Below, piece after piece: positions 17,601-25,697 of a stretch of DNA of 64,000 nt. Below the pieces are notes generated by a model. That model was not told where the DNA came from, did not search any database, and saw only the letters and a program-made list of their open reading frames with translations. A program made the translations under genes and the position numbers. Every line of letters begins with the position of its first letter. The stretch's first letter is position 1. This DNA comes from Opitutaceae bacterium (GTDB taxonomy: Bacteria > Verrucomicrobiota > Verrucomicrobiia > Opitutales > Opitutaceae): the NCBI GenBank assembly GCA_017994935.1, contig JAGOJU010000008.1:1-64000 (forward strand), read 5' to 3'.

Positions 17601-18379
17601 ACGGTGACCTGTGAGGTATTGTAGGTGTCGAATGGAATGCTGGTCTGGAAATAGCCGCGCGTGAGTTCGGCCGATACGAGTCCGCGTACCCGCTGCGGCG
17701 TCGAGACTGCATCGCGCGAGCCGTTGGCATCAAAAAAGGCATTGTTGCCCGCGCCGCTCTGATCGAGTGCTGCAAAATTACCCAGCGGACCTGCGACTTC
17801 GACGTTTGGCACAACAACAAGCGCTGAACCGGCATCGGTCGCACCGAGGTCAGAAAGCAATTGTTCGGTGAGAATCGACAAGGGGGCGCCCACGTCGGCG
17901 ACATCGGTGCGAAGCCGGGTGCCGGCAAGTGTGGAGGTTGCGAGATAACTGCCGCTTGTTTCGGTGACGGTGAAAGGCGAAAGCTTTACCGTCTCGTCGA
18001 GCGTAGGTTCAACGGAGGATGTCTCGTTTGCTGGGATCTGGCGGATCGGAACAGGGGCTCTCCGGATCGCCAGCGCCCCGGTTTTCTCATCCCGCACAAC
18101 GACGAGACCAGTACCGGCAAGCATCTGCTCGAGGGCCTGTGAGGGAGTGAGCTGGCCTTTGACGGCGTTTGTGGTCACGCCCCGCACGGTTGATGCGGGG
18201 AACATGATTTCGACGCCGGCCTGGCGGGCGGCCTGTTTCAGTGTGGCGATGGCCTCACCTGCGGGAACGTCGAAGTTCTTCTTCGTCGTTTCCGCGGCGT
18301 GGATCGCACTGAAGGTCGCGCAGACGGGCAGGAGGCAGGAGAAAAGAATTCTTCGGAGGATTGGGGTGCAAGATAACAT
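14693..18379 (-). CDS. TonB-dependent receptor with STN signalling domain, siderophore-receptor type (cassette C)
   Basis: About 1228 residues. A signal peptide (MLSCTPILRRILFSCLLPVCATFSAIHA) is followed by STN (about 32-110), a plug (about 150-300, with RVRGL, QVTVARGPNSVLFGLGSPGG) and a long barrel ending in FLLTSTFRF, with the terminal Phe typical of outer-membrane barrels. The plug is more like ferric-siderophore/FecA-type receptors than those of cassettes A and B. I chose the ATG at 18379, because a start at 18427 would begin inside the predicted -35 block and add a non-signal N-terminus. Sigma C and FecR C lie directly upstream. No thioredoxin follows this receptor. Ligand unknown, with a ferric chelate a reasonable guess. 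Confidence 0.92.
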   Translation of the reverse strand: MLSCTPILRRILFSCLLPVCATFSAIHAAETTKKNFDVPAGEAIATLKQAARQAGVEIMFPASTVRGVTTNAVKGQLTPSQALEQMLAGTGLVVVRDEKTGALAIRRAPVPIRQIPANETSSVEPTLDETVKLSPFTVTETSGSYLATSTLAGTRLRTDVADVGAPLSILTEQLLSDLGATDAGSALVVVPNVEVAGPLGNFAALDQSGAGNNAFFDANGSRDAVSTPQRVRGLVSAELTRGYFQTSIPFDTYNTSQVTVARGPNSVLFGLGSPGGIIENSLKMPGRRNSNEVKVRISHYGGHRETLDINRRFASGRVGFRLAALNERELYRQEEAFRNDRRVFGSWDIKVHQAKTNAFLGDTIVRGYLEHGRINRNPPDILPPTNNYRWWHDVSAYYELIGKYPGINSIADIPALFRTVADGGNWRPLTIVRNGTTGISTVAGTSNTIPVFIGAAFLHANPNEPSAVGGYDAVMPRLRWPGGRGTQDWRITSSHMSQLPGFNNPTLLDRDTFDFVKHLYAGDTATIRDKFNVQEVTLEQQFLQNTFGFELTANRQKMDSYRYAPYNTGFARAISIDISEALPVSVVMPSTGNNPAMLANPNLGRPVVTATTYSQSDTINRRENFRATGFATHDFNKSLGKTWGRWLGHHTLSGLYQETSTNSRRYQETLNWQSDLVDFSSQATFGQLLNDGRRTVNSYIYVGDSMLNTTSADQVRITQFPLSRVSLPVPNKKVRLAYWDNTARQIRETEAYAMWVPHHGSNISEQQVDSTAVILQSSMLDGHLVTIFAERSDNVRNYEIIPAGNERLPSGAFDPATLVLQDTPSSSQKGRTRTKSVVARFPEKYLFELPFGADLRVHYFESQTFEPAGIARNLYNEILPNPSGVTKEHGFGLDLFNRRLSINATWYETSSTGARNNTGMAPINAWIGVGANNYLARAAQWEHAGRKVTEIPGAAAAGFTDDWNKYYDAILSLAPEPFRSAIGMEFNRTTGAVSGPGIQGLSSSFDFVAKGMELELVGSLTDRWNIVLNLAQQQTVQSNTLPGVLAFVRKVEENIIASGLANVSDAPGLAEGDTFLTRWRKVAISPVQNEIAQDGKRSQEQREWRINLVSSYRFTSGRLKGVMIGAVGRWQSKAAIGYAIREGEGDALINDLEHPFFAPGEFNADAFASYRRRIWKNKVDWTLQLNARNLVGGGNNDFIPVSIDPLGHVNAIRTSPERQFLLTSTFRF

Positions 18380-18403
18380 GTGGGGGCCGAGTGGTTCGCC
18401 TCC

Positions 18404-18441
18404 AAGACGTGGTTGCCGGACAATCACACTAAAAGGATTTT
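18404..18441 (-). promoter_or_regulatory. Predicted ECF-sigma promoter of TBDT C
   Basis: On the minus strand the block AAAAATCCTTTTAGTGT ends 16 nt before CGTCTTGGAG. The -10-like CGTCTT is at 18404-18409 and the TTTTAGTGT part at 18426-18434. The same two blocks at the same spacing occur before sigma gene C (20106-20144), and nothing else near them is conserved. It differs from the cassette A/B motif upstream (TTTTRGTGT against GTTACGG) but shares CGTCT, as expected for a different sigma of the same class. Confidence 0.62.
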
Positions 18442-18469
18442 TTGTCGCCGGCCGATTCTTGCCGGAAAT

Positions 18470-19510
18470 TTACCGCCCCGAGTGGAGGGTGATGACGTCG
18501 CCTTGGCGTGTCGCCTTCACACCGGCCGTCATTTCAAGCAGTCGAACAAATCCCTCGACGTTGTCTGAATTGAATGATGCCACGATAGGCATTTTGAGTA
18601 GGGCGCTATCGACGACCGCCATCTGAATTCGGTTGGACTGATTGAATGCAGCCACGACTTCGCCTAGCGGCGTGGAATTGAACTCAAGCAGTTGTGGCCG
18701 CCATCCGAGTTGTCGGTCTATGTCGTTGCGGCTAGCGGTCTGGACCGGCACCGGTGCGGGCGGGCCCACGGGGACTGTGACTTGTTCACCTTTTCCGAGT
18801 GAAGGGCTTTCGCCTGGGTTGGCAACGGCGAGCACGGAAGCGCCGGTTGTTGCGTCATCGACACGCACCCGGCCCTCGGTGACCAGTACGTGGACCTTGC
18901 CGTCGCTCAGCCTGACATTGAACTCTGTGCCGACGGCGCGCACGTCGATGCCGGCGGCGCGGACGATGAAGGGACGGTCCGGGTTTTTGGCCACGGTGAA
19001 ACTGGCCTCGCCCTGTTCGAGGCGCACGCGACGCTCGCCTGCGGTGTAAGAGACCTCGATGCGGGCGCCCGTGTTGAGGTCCACCAGGGAGCCGTCATCC
19101 AGCACGTGGCGTTCGTAGGTCTTGGCGGCCACGGTCAGATGGGTTGTCCCAGCCTGCTGGGGCGGGGTGTGGCCCCACCACACAAGAAGTGCCACGCATG
19201 CGGCGGCGAGGGTGCCAAACCATGCCCAGCGAATGATCGGGGCGCGACGTGTCGGCCTGGCCAGCAGATCCGGATTTGGCTCATCGCTGTGTTCGGGATT
19301 CCACTCCGCGAGCAGGTTGAAGTCCTTCCATGTTTGCCGATGGCGGGCAAACCACTCGCCGTGGCGCGGGTCGGCGGCGAGCCATTGGAAAAACGCGTCC
19401 TGCTCCGCAGAGGTGAAGCCGCGATCCCGCTTGACGAGCCAACCGGCCGCCTCGCGACCGATGCGGTGGGCATCGTCATTCGAAGGATGCGAAAAAGGGA
19501 AGGTACTCAT
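18470..19510 (-). CDS. FecR-family anti-sigma factor (cassette C)
   Basis: A 346-residue protein. The cytoplasmic sigma-binding region (about 15-65, WLVKRDRGFTSAEQDAFFQWLAADPRH) is followed by a transmembrane helix near 95-115 (WAWFGTLAAACVALLVWWG). The periplasmic FecR domain (DDGSLVDLNTGARIEVSY, then GIDVRAVGTEFNVRL) and a C-terminal domain (EFNSTPLGEVVAAFNQSN) complete it. Its ATG overlaps the sigma C stop by 4 nt (ATGA), so the two are translationally coupled. It is clearly diverged from the identical A/B FecR pair, so cassette C is probably insulated. It is expected to pass the TBDT C signal to sigma C. Confidence 0.92.
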   Translation of the reverse strand: MSTFPFSHPSNDDAHRIGREAAGWLVKRDRGFTSAEQDAFFQWLAADPRHGEWFARHRQTWKDFNLLAEWNPEHSDEPNPDLLARPTRRAPIIRWAWFGTLAAACVALLVWWGHTPPQQAGTTHLTVAAKTYERHVLDDGSLVDLNTGARIEVSYTAGERRVRLEQGEASFTVAKNPDRPFIVRAAGIDVRAVGTEFNVRLSDGKVHVLVTEGRVRVDDATTGASVLAVANPGESPSLGKGEQVTVPVGPPAPVPVQTASRNDIDRQLGWRPQLLEFNSTPLGEVVAAFNQSNRIQMAVVDSALLKMPIVASFNSDNVEGFVRLLEMTAGVKATRQGDVITLHSGR

Positions 19511-20040
19511 TGGTCACGCTCCTGTCGGCACCGGCGCATGTAGTCCGTGCACTTGTGCAGGCCGATGGTGAGTTGTGCCGACACGGTGTGCTCGGACAGA
19601 CCGAGTTGCCGGGCGATATCCGATTGGGACATGCCGTAGACCTTGCGAAGGGTGAATATCCGGCGACACCGGTCAGGGAGCGTTTGGATGGCCTGGGTGA
19701 GAATCTCGAGTTCCTGGTTGCGAGCGACGGTCTCGGACACGTCGATCGTCTCGTCCAAAAGGTTCAGTTCATCGACTCTTGCCGGGTCGTTCTCACCCGC
19801 CACGTGCCTTCTCCGGACCTGGTCAAGGGCGAGGTTGCGAGCGACAGCGTAGAGAAAGGCCTTCGGCGATTGCATCGGCCCCTTTTCGTGCGCCTGCAGA
19901 ACCCGCACGTAGGCATCCTGCAGGATGTCGTCAGGTTCAATACGTGGGAACCGGCTCTGCAGCCATGCGCGGAGCATGGGCTCATGCGGGAGCAGGTGCG
20001 TATGGAACCAGCGAGTCTGTTCTGAATCCGGCGGCGGCAC
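19507..20040 (-). CDS. ECF RNA polymerase sigma factor, FecI-like (cassette C)
   Basis: About 177 residues. Region 2 is EPDDILQDAYVRVLQAHE and the region 4 helix-turn-helix is YGMSQSDIARQLGLSEHTVSAQL. I place the start at the GTG at 20040, because from there it aligns with sigma A and B (MPPPDSEQTRWF against MPPLETEHARWF). The predicted -10 at 20106-20111 lies only 5 nt before the upstream ATG at 20100, so a transcript from it could hardly include that ATG. The longer reading from 20100 would add 20 residues. The promoter shared with TBDT C implies positive autoregulation. Confidence 0.88.
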   Translation of the reverse strand: MPPPDSEQTRWFHTHLLPHEPMLRAWLQSRFPRIEPDDILQDAYVRVLQAHEKGPMQSPKAFLYAVARNLALDQVRRRHVAGENDPARVDELNLLDETIDVSETVARNQELEILTQAIQTLPDRCRRIFTLRKVYGMSQSDIARQLGLSEHTVSAQLTIGLHKCTDYMRRCRQERDQ

Positions 20041-20105
20041 GACGTTGGTGAGTCTCAGGAGAATAATGGGGCGGGGCAAACGAAATGCCTGTCCAGCCAA
20101 GCTCT

Positions 20106-20144
20106 AAGACGTACCCAGCCTGCAAATACACCAAAAGGATTTTT
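20106..20144 (-). promoter_or_regulatory. Predicted autoregulatory ECF promoter of sigma gene C
   Basis: On the minus strand AAAAATCCTTTTGGTGT ends 16 nt before CGTCTTAGAG. CGTCTT is at 20106-20111 and TTTTGGTGT at 20128-20136. It matches the element before TBDT C in both blocks and in spacing, while the 15-nt interval between them is not conserved. It is inferred to be recognised by sigma C itself. Confidence 0.6.
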
Positions 20145-20405
20145 GTGTTCCGTTGCGAGCGGCATTGTGCCTGTGGAGATTCCTTGCGGATGGGTTCACC
20201 GACATCGGAGGCCTACGTGCGCCTGGCAGCGCAGAGGAGAGCAGGGGGGGCTCGGGAATTGTCGCACCCGTTAATACGTGGGTTGGTTTCGGGGTGAAGG
20301 TGCTGTATGCTTCAATGAACCCACGGGCTCACATCAGCCGCCTTTGCATCGGACGCGACTTGATGACACCGACCCGGCTGGTTTGAGCCCTCACCACCCG
20401 TTCTC
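20145..20405. other. Intergenic region between cassette C and the secreted repeat protein
   Basis: This region separates two divergent genes. Beyond the sigma C promoter at its left edge I see no RNA gene, repeat or credible small gene. It must also contain the promoter for the gene starting at 20406, but no clear -35/-10 pair was recognised. Confidence 0.5.
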
Positions 20406-22808
20406 ATGGACAGCATCTCACCCATTCATTGCAAAACGCTGCGTCATTCAGGGTGGACATGCAGCCCCCGGGGCGCTGCCGAAGAGGCCTCTGCATGGCG
20501 CAATCACGGTGGCAACTCAGGAGCGGTCTGCCTGCGCCACCTGCACGCGCTTATTTTGGGGCTTGCCGTCGCCATTCTTTCAATTCCTGCGGTGCAGGCA
20601 CAGTCCGATTATCTGCTCATTCCCGGACACGGGCTCACCAACCGGACTGACGGCAGGGCTTCCAATGCGGTCACCATCGGCGAGCTCATCCGGGAATGCC
20701 AGTCCACCGGCCCATGGATGCGCTTCATCGAACGCGAATACGACTGGGCGGAGTTGCAGGACAGCGGAGCTGGAAACACGCCTGGTGAATTCAAGCTGGG
20801 CAATCCCGGCATCGGCCGGATCGTTGCCGAGGCGGTCGCGTGCAGCCAGGCGGGCCTGAAGTTGCGCGTCATGCTCACACACAAGTTTTCCTCGCTTCCC
20901 CAATTCCTCACACGCGGATGGAAATATGCAACGGGTGACCAAACCACGGATCCCAAGGAGACCTCGAACATCAAACTGGATAAGCCGGAAGTCCTCGGGT
21001 TTCTGGAGGACTTGTATCGGACGGTCATATCCGAACTCGGGAAATCCCCCGGTGCCAGCGAGGCCTTCTACGGTTTTGTGATCCAGGAACATGAGGTCGG
21101 CACCAGCAACTACTGGACCACCGACACGAGGTCCTCCTGGATCGAGAACCTGAAGGCGTTCCACCTCTGGCTGGCGGGCAGGGAATGGCGTCCCGAATTG
21201 AACGCTTGGACATGGGTGGACGGGCGCCTGCGCAACTTCTCGCCAGGCAGCACCCATCCTCACCGTCTCTTCTGGCAGATGGTCAACTCGCCTACCACCG
21301 AGGTGAAGACGATCATCGCCCACCTTCTCGACAGCGGGAAGATCGGGATGGGCGGCGGTATCTGCGGTCCGGATACGTTTCCTCGCGAACCGGGACCCAC
21401 GCCCTCGCATGGCGGCGCGCGGGGTGCACTCTTCCGCTGCTACGAGGAGATGCGGGCGGTGCGCAACGTTCTGCCAATGTCGCTGCATGTCTACCACCTG
21501 AATTACTGGAACCCCTATGTTCACGCGGCAAAAAACGATGTGAACATGAATGCCCAGGCAAAGGACATGGATCCCCTGATCGCACCCCAGCCCTTCTGGG
21601 GCCGACAGCCGGAGCTTCCCTCAGTCAATGGGGCAGCCAACGGAAACGCGGGAATCGGTATCGCCAATTTTCTGGGCTGCGTGCCGGAGGATCAGCAGGA
21701 CCCCGACAATCTCCGCGTCAACAATGTCGTTTGGAGTTACGTGAAGAGCATTCCGCCGGAGGCAAGGTATCAGAATCCATCGGTGGCGGAATACGGCTGG
21801 CCGGATGTCAGGGACTGGATGAGGAATGCCGGCGTCTACGCATCCGGACGGCCGCTGGACAGCACCTCGCAATTCGCAAGGGCGCCGGACGAAAGCGGAG
21901 CGTTTGCCGGGGGATGCAATGCCATCACTCCATCGTCGATTCGCTCCGCCCCCGCACAGCCATCCCGGCTGCTCAATCTTTCCACGCGCGGCTCCGTGCG
22001 GACAGGCGACAACCTCATGATTCTCGGGTTTGTCATCCAGGGATCATCGGCGAAACGACTGCTGGTTCGCGCCGCGGGTCCCAGTCTTGGGAATCTGGGT
22101 GTCAAGAACTTCCTCAGTGATCCGGTCCTGACTCTCAACCGACAGGACGGAAGTGTCGTCAGTGAAATTGCCTCCAACGACAATTGGGGCGCCAGCGCCG
22201 GCGCCGCCGCCATCAGGACGGCAACCACAGCCGTCGGGGCGTTTCCCTTGCTCGAGGGAAGCGCCGATGCCGCATTGCTCGTCGATCTCCAGCCAGGACT
22301 CTACACGGCCTTGGTGCGGGGCGCGGGGAGTCTCACCGGAATTGGCATCGTTGAGCTCTACGATGCGGGTGACGTCGTATCCGATGCGAGGCTCGTCAAC
22401 ATCTCCACGCGCGGATTCTGCGGTATCGGCGAAGAGATCATCATTCCGGGATTCATCATTTCCCCAGGTGCTCCGAAGACGCTGCTGATCCGCGTGGTCG
22501 GTCCGACACTCGGTGACGCACCCTTCAACGTTTCCGGGACCATGACGGATCCGATGCTCACGCTGCACCGGCAGGAGGCAAACGGCTCGAGCACGGTCAT
22601 GCTGACGCAGAACGACTGGGGAGATGCATCCGACCCGACCGCAATAGCGCAGGCAGCTGTGTTGGCCGGCGCGTTTTCCCTCGCTGCCGGCAGCGGCGAT
22701 GCCGCCATCGTCGTCACGCTCGATCCCGGTGCCTACACCGTTCATGGTGCCTCCGAGGACGGCGTGGGAACCGGTGTCGTACTCGTGGAAGTGTACGCCC
22801 TGCCCTGA
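20406..22808 (+). CDS. Secreted protein: TIM-barrel-like N-terminal region plus two Opitutaceae C-terminal repeats
   Basis: An 800-residue protein. A hydrophobic stretch, LHALILGLAVAILSIPAVQAQS (about 46-67), looks like the real signal peptide, so the true start may lie downstream of this ATG, though no later ATG fits. Residues about 70-510 resemble a (beta/alpha)8 glycosidase-like fold, with WMRFIEREYDW, FYGFVIQEHE and ELNAWTWVDGR. I cannot name a family or fix catalytic residues; E226 in FVIQEHE is a candidate. The C-terminus holds two repeats of about 140 residues starting at about 520 and 662 (RLLNLSTRG..., RLVNISTRG..., each with a GPSLG/GPTLG motif). Such repeats are common on exported Opitutaceae proteins. 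Probably extracellular or surface-attached. Confidence 0.8.
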   Translation: MDSISPIHCKTLRHSGWTCSPRGAAEEASAWRNHGGNSGAVCLRHLHALILGLAVAILSIPAVQAQSDYLLIPGHGLTNRTDGRASNAVTIGELIRECQSTGPWMRFIEREYDWAELQDSGAGNTPGEFKLGNPGIGRIVAEAVACSQAGLKLRVMLTHKFSSLPQFLTRGWKYATGDQTTDPKETSNIKLDKPEVLGFLEDLYRTVISELGKSPGASEAFYGFVIQEHEVGTSNYWTTDTRSSWIENLKAFHLWLAGREWRPELNAWTWVDGRLRNFSPGSTHPHRLFWQMVNSPTTEVKTIIAHLLDSGKIGMGGGICGPDTFPREPGPTPSHGGARGALFRCYEEMRAVRNVLPMSLHVYHLNYWNPYVHAAKNDVNMNAQAKDMDPLIAPQPFWGRQPELPSVNGAANGNAGIGIANFLGCVPEDQQDPDNLRVNNVVWSYVKSIPPEARYQNPSVAEYGWPDVRDWMRNAGVYASGRPLDSTSQFARAPDESGAFAGGCNAITPSSIRSAPAQPSRLLNLSTRGSVRTGDNLMILGFVIQGSSAKRLLVRAAGPSLGNLGVKNFLSDPVLTLNRQDGSVVSEIASNDNWGASAGAAAIRTATTAVGAFPLLEGSADAALLVDLQPGLYTALVRGAGSLTGIGIVELYDAGDVVSDARLVNISTRGFCGIGEEIIIPGFIISPGAPKTLLIRVVGPTLGDAPFNVSGTMTDPMLTLHRQEANGSSTVMLTQNDWGDASDPTAIAQAAVLAGAFSLAAGSGDAAIVVTLDPGAYTVHGASEDGVGTGVVLVEVYALP

Positions 22809-22915
22809 GCTCCCGTTCGAAGGTCCTGGCTGCGGCGGAGACGCCGACCCGGGGCGAGGGGCCGCGCCTGCTTGCTTTTCAGGCATTTTCCGCTAGGCTC
22901 GCTCTCCTGTTCTTT

Positions 22916-22939
22916 GAGTCTGCGCCCGAATGGTATCAT
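22916..22939 (+). promoter_or_regulatory. Possible sigma-70-type promoter of the tmRNA gene
   Basis: TATCAT at 22934-22939 lies 22 nt before the mature tmRNA 5' end. A weak -35-like hexamer (TCTTTG) lies 17 nt upstream of it. Spacing is right but the -35 is poor. Confidence 0.35.
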
Positions 22940-22961
22940 TTGCGACTCACCCAAGACTTTT

Positions 22962-23315
22962 GGGGGTGTTCTGGATTCTACCCTTGGTTGGAGCGCTCCG
23001 CTGCCTGTCGAGAGCCGTGGGACTCTCGTAAATCCCCCCGCGAAAACAATAAATGGCAACTTCGAAGAAATGCCCCTGGCTGCTTAATTGACAGCCACGT
23101 GTGCCCGGCGACGCCTGCTGGCCGGATCACACGTCGACAGCAGGCATAGTCTGTGTGGTCGTCTCTGACGCGCAAACCGTATCTTCATCCAGAGCCTAGC
23201 CGACGACGCGCGCGTGTCATCACTTGTCGAAGGCGAATCTCAAATGGCACTACACAGGTAGACGCGGATCGTGAAGGTCAGGGGCACCCGGGTTCAACTC
23301 CCGGCACCTCCACCA
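22962..23315 (+). ncRNA. ssrA: tmRNA (transfer-messenger RNA)
   Basis: A 354-nt RNA gene of single-piece tmRNA type. The 5' end GGGGGTG pairs over 7 bp with 3' CACCTCC, with a G-U at position 3 as in E. coli, and is followed by encoded CCA. The D-arm analogue begins TTCTGGATTCTACC. The T-arm is a perfect 5-bp stem (CCGGG/CCCGG) around TTCAACT. The resume codon appears to be GCG at 23040, giving the tag AKTINGNFEEMPLAA and a TAA at 23085-23087. The C-terminal LAA is the usual ClpXP/ClpAP-type degron end. tmRNA with SmpB rescues stalled ribosomes and tags the incomplete product for proteolysis. The exact resume codon is inferred from reading back from the LAA-stop. Confidence 0.94.
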
Positions 23316-23504
23316 ATTTTTCTCATCGAACAGGACGCCGCATCTATTGCCGCACGCGTTGGCTCGCAACGAGCAGGCTCTCCACCCAACCTGCAGCTGC
23401 CGAAAATGGAGCGACGTGCATCGCGAGACCTTCACGCGACCAATCCGAAGACATCATCAGCAAATCCTGAAACAGTCGCGGATGTGCGGCCGCACTATTC
23501 GCGA

Positions 23505-25520
23505 TCAACCTGCTTCGTTTGAGCGATCGATCCAGATGGAAACATCGGCGGGCGGTGTTTCGCGCTGTCCGATCAGGTAGGTGGCTCCCGGTACGGACGG
23601 GCAGACGTGGGGGCAGTCCGAAAAATTGGTGGCGACCCAGAAGCCGTGCTTCCACTCGACAAAAAAGCCGTCCGCCAAGTCCTCGATGCCGATGCCGGCA
23701 GTCGCGTAGACCTGGCGAACCAATTCAGATTCAAGAGTGCCGCCATCGCTGTCCACTCCCACATAGGTGACGCTGCCCTTTCCCAAGCGCCGCGTGGAGG
23801 CGGCAACACGATTGGAATAGAAGTCAGACGAGTAGTGCGCCAGCGCGTCTGTTCCCTCGCGGGGTGCGAGAATTTCAGCCCAGGTGTTCCAGGCATGGGT
23901 GGACTTCGCGGTCCGGACCTTGCCCTCAACCGGTTCGGGAAGCGTGTCGAAGAACTCTATGTCGGCTCCGATGAGATCGAGCAGGGGCGCGGCCCACGGG
24001 CCTTCCCAGAGATGTCCGCGCCGGTCCTTGTGTCCCGTCCGACACGAAAGCACGAGGTGACCTCCGTCCTCCACATAGCTTTGCCAGCCGGCGATCCACG
24101 TTTCATCGACCAGCTGGCAGGCAGGGATGACAACCACCGCGTAGTTCTGCCATCCCGACATTTGAGTGATCACGTCCACGGGCGCACCCACCCGCTTCAG
24201 CGCCTGGTGGTACTTGAGCAGGTGGGTGTAGGTGTCCCAGCGCGTGGTCTGCCTGTGGTTTTCGACATCCCAGAGGGATTCCCGTGAGTATACGATGGCA
24301 GCCCGGCGTGCGTGGTAGTGCGGAGGCGGCGGCGCGTCAGGGCGTGCGTGTGATCGAAGCCGGACAAGTTCGCGTGCGACCTGCGAGAACTGTTTTCCCC
24401 CGCTGCTGGGGGTCACGCCATCCGTACCGACCAGGCCGTGGTGATAAAGTTCGGCGCCGGAAAGCGGTTGGCGGTAGCGGTAGGTGCAGACGAACGAGGC
24501 TCCGCCTGCGAGGGCTTGCGTCAGCCAGAGTCGCACGGCTCCGGGTGCAGGCTGGGGATTGACGTCACCCCAGTTCACCTGGCCTGGCTGCAGTTCCATG
24601 ATGGCGTGCCTGCCATTGAGGCTGCGCATGAAGTCGCATGCGAAACCGAATCCCGCCGCGTTTCCCGTACGGAAACCGAGCGGACCCTTGTTCAACAATC
24701 CGTGCACCGGATAGATCGTCCATGCTGTCAGATCAAAATCGGCGGAGTTCAGCGACGGGTCGATTGCGGGATAGTGATGGATGAAATTCGTGGTGATCCA
24801 TTGCCGGGTACCGCTGTATCCACGCAGAATCCGGCACTGGTTCCGGAGGTAGTCCGCGGCCATTTCCGAATACCAGCGCTGGGCATCGAGCTTCTGATGT
24901 GGATTCATCTGGGCCACGTTTTCAGGGGGACTTGGAATCCGGATCTGCTCGAACCGTTCGTAGTGCTGTGACCAGAAGAACGTGCCCCAATCCCGGTTCA
25001 GAGAGTTGATGTCGCCGTACTTTCCGTGCAGCCAGCTCCGGAAGGATGCCTGGCACGCCTCGCAATGGCAGGGATCCTTGCCGTAGTGGCAAAGCTCGTT
25101 GTCCAATTGCCAGCCAGCAATCCGGGAATCCGCACCAAAGTGTCGCCCGAGTTCGTGGGTGACGCGGGCGGCGAGTTCCCGATAGGTGGGCACGTTCCAA
25201 CAGGCGTGCTGGCGCGTGCCGTGAACCTGCCTGCACGCGTGGGCATCGACCATCAGGACTTCCGGATATTTTCCGGTCAACCAGACCGGTGGTGCAGCGG
25301 TTGGAGTGCAGAGCACGATACCGAGTCCCTCAGAGTGCGCGAGGGAGACTGCGCGATCCAGCCAGGTGAAATCGAAATGACTCTCGGACGGCTCCAGGAA
25401 TGCCCATGAAAACTCCCCCATGTGCACGAACTCGAGGCCGAGCTTTCTGATGTTGGCGAAGTCGCGATCCCACTGATCGGAAGGCCAGGCCTCCGGATAG
25501 TAGTAAGTGCCCAACTGCAT
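23505..25520 (-). CDS. Beta-galactosidase, glycoside hydrolase family 42
   Basis: About 671 residues from the ATG at 25520, where GH42 proteins normally begin (MQLGTYYYPEAWPSDQW). A start at 25559 would add 13 residues. The catalytic TIM barrel has the acid/base Glu in WQLDNE (E142) and the nucleophile Glu in AIMELQPGQVNW (E309). Four cysteines, C107 and the C151-x-C153-xx-C156 cluster, match the zinc-binding set of many GH42 enzymes. A trimerisation domain (about 385-590) and a C-terminal beta domain follow. No signal peptide is present, so it is cytoplasmic and hydrolyses beta-galactosides. It stands alone, with no transporter beside it. Confidence 0.93.
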   Translation of the reverse strand: MQLGTYYYPEAWPSDQWDRDFANIRKLGLEFVHMGEFSWAFLEPSESHFDFTWLDRAVSLAHSEGLGIVLCTPTAAPPVWLTGKYPEVLMVDAHACRQVHGTRQHACWNVPTYRELAARVTHELGRHFGADSRIAGWQLDNELCHYGKDPCHCEACQASFRSWLHGKYGDINSLNRDWGTFFWSQHYERFEQIRIPSPPENVAQMNPHQKLDAQRWYSEMAADYLRNQCRILRGYSGTRQWITTNFIHHYPAIDPSLNSADFDLTAWTIYPVHGLLNKGPLGFRTGNAAGFGFACDFMRSLNGRHAIMELQPGQVNWGDVNPQPAPGAVRLWLTQALAGGASFVCTYRYRQPLSGAELYHHGLVGTDGVTPSSGGKQFSQVARELVRLRSHARPDAPPPPHYHARRAAIVYSRESLWDVENHRQTTRWDTYTHLLKYHQALKRVGAPVDVITQMSGWQNYAVVVIPACQLVDETWIAGWQSYVEDGGHLVLSCRTGHKDRRGHLWEGPWAAPLLDLIGADIEFFDTLPEPVEGKVRTAKSTHAWNTWAEILAPREGTDALAHYSSDFYSNRVAASTRRLGKGSVTYVGVDSDGGTLESELVRQVYATAGIGIEDLADGFFVEWKHGFWVATNFSDCPHVCPSVPGATYLIGQRETPPADVSIWIDRSNEAG

Positions 25521-25697
25521 CAGAATACCTGGGGAAAAGCGAAAGCCGGAAGCATTCATTCGCGAGAGAGATTGTCCCTGCCAAACGATGACGTCAAAGC
25601 CTCGCCGATCGGTTCCCCAGACCCCTTCCGCCCTTCAGGCGAGTTTCTCCGTTCGGAACGCGGCATGGCGGGTGGGCGGCGTGCCGCGCACCGCGGC

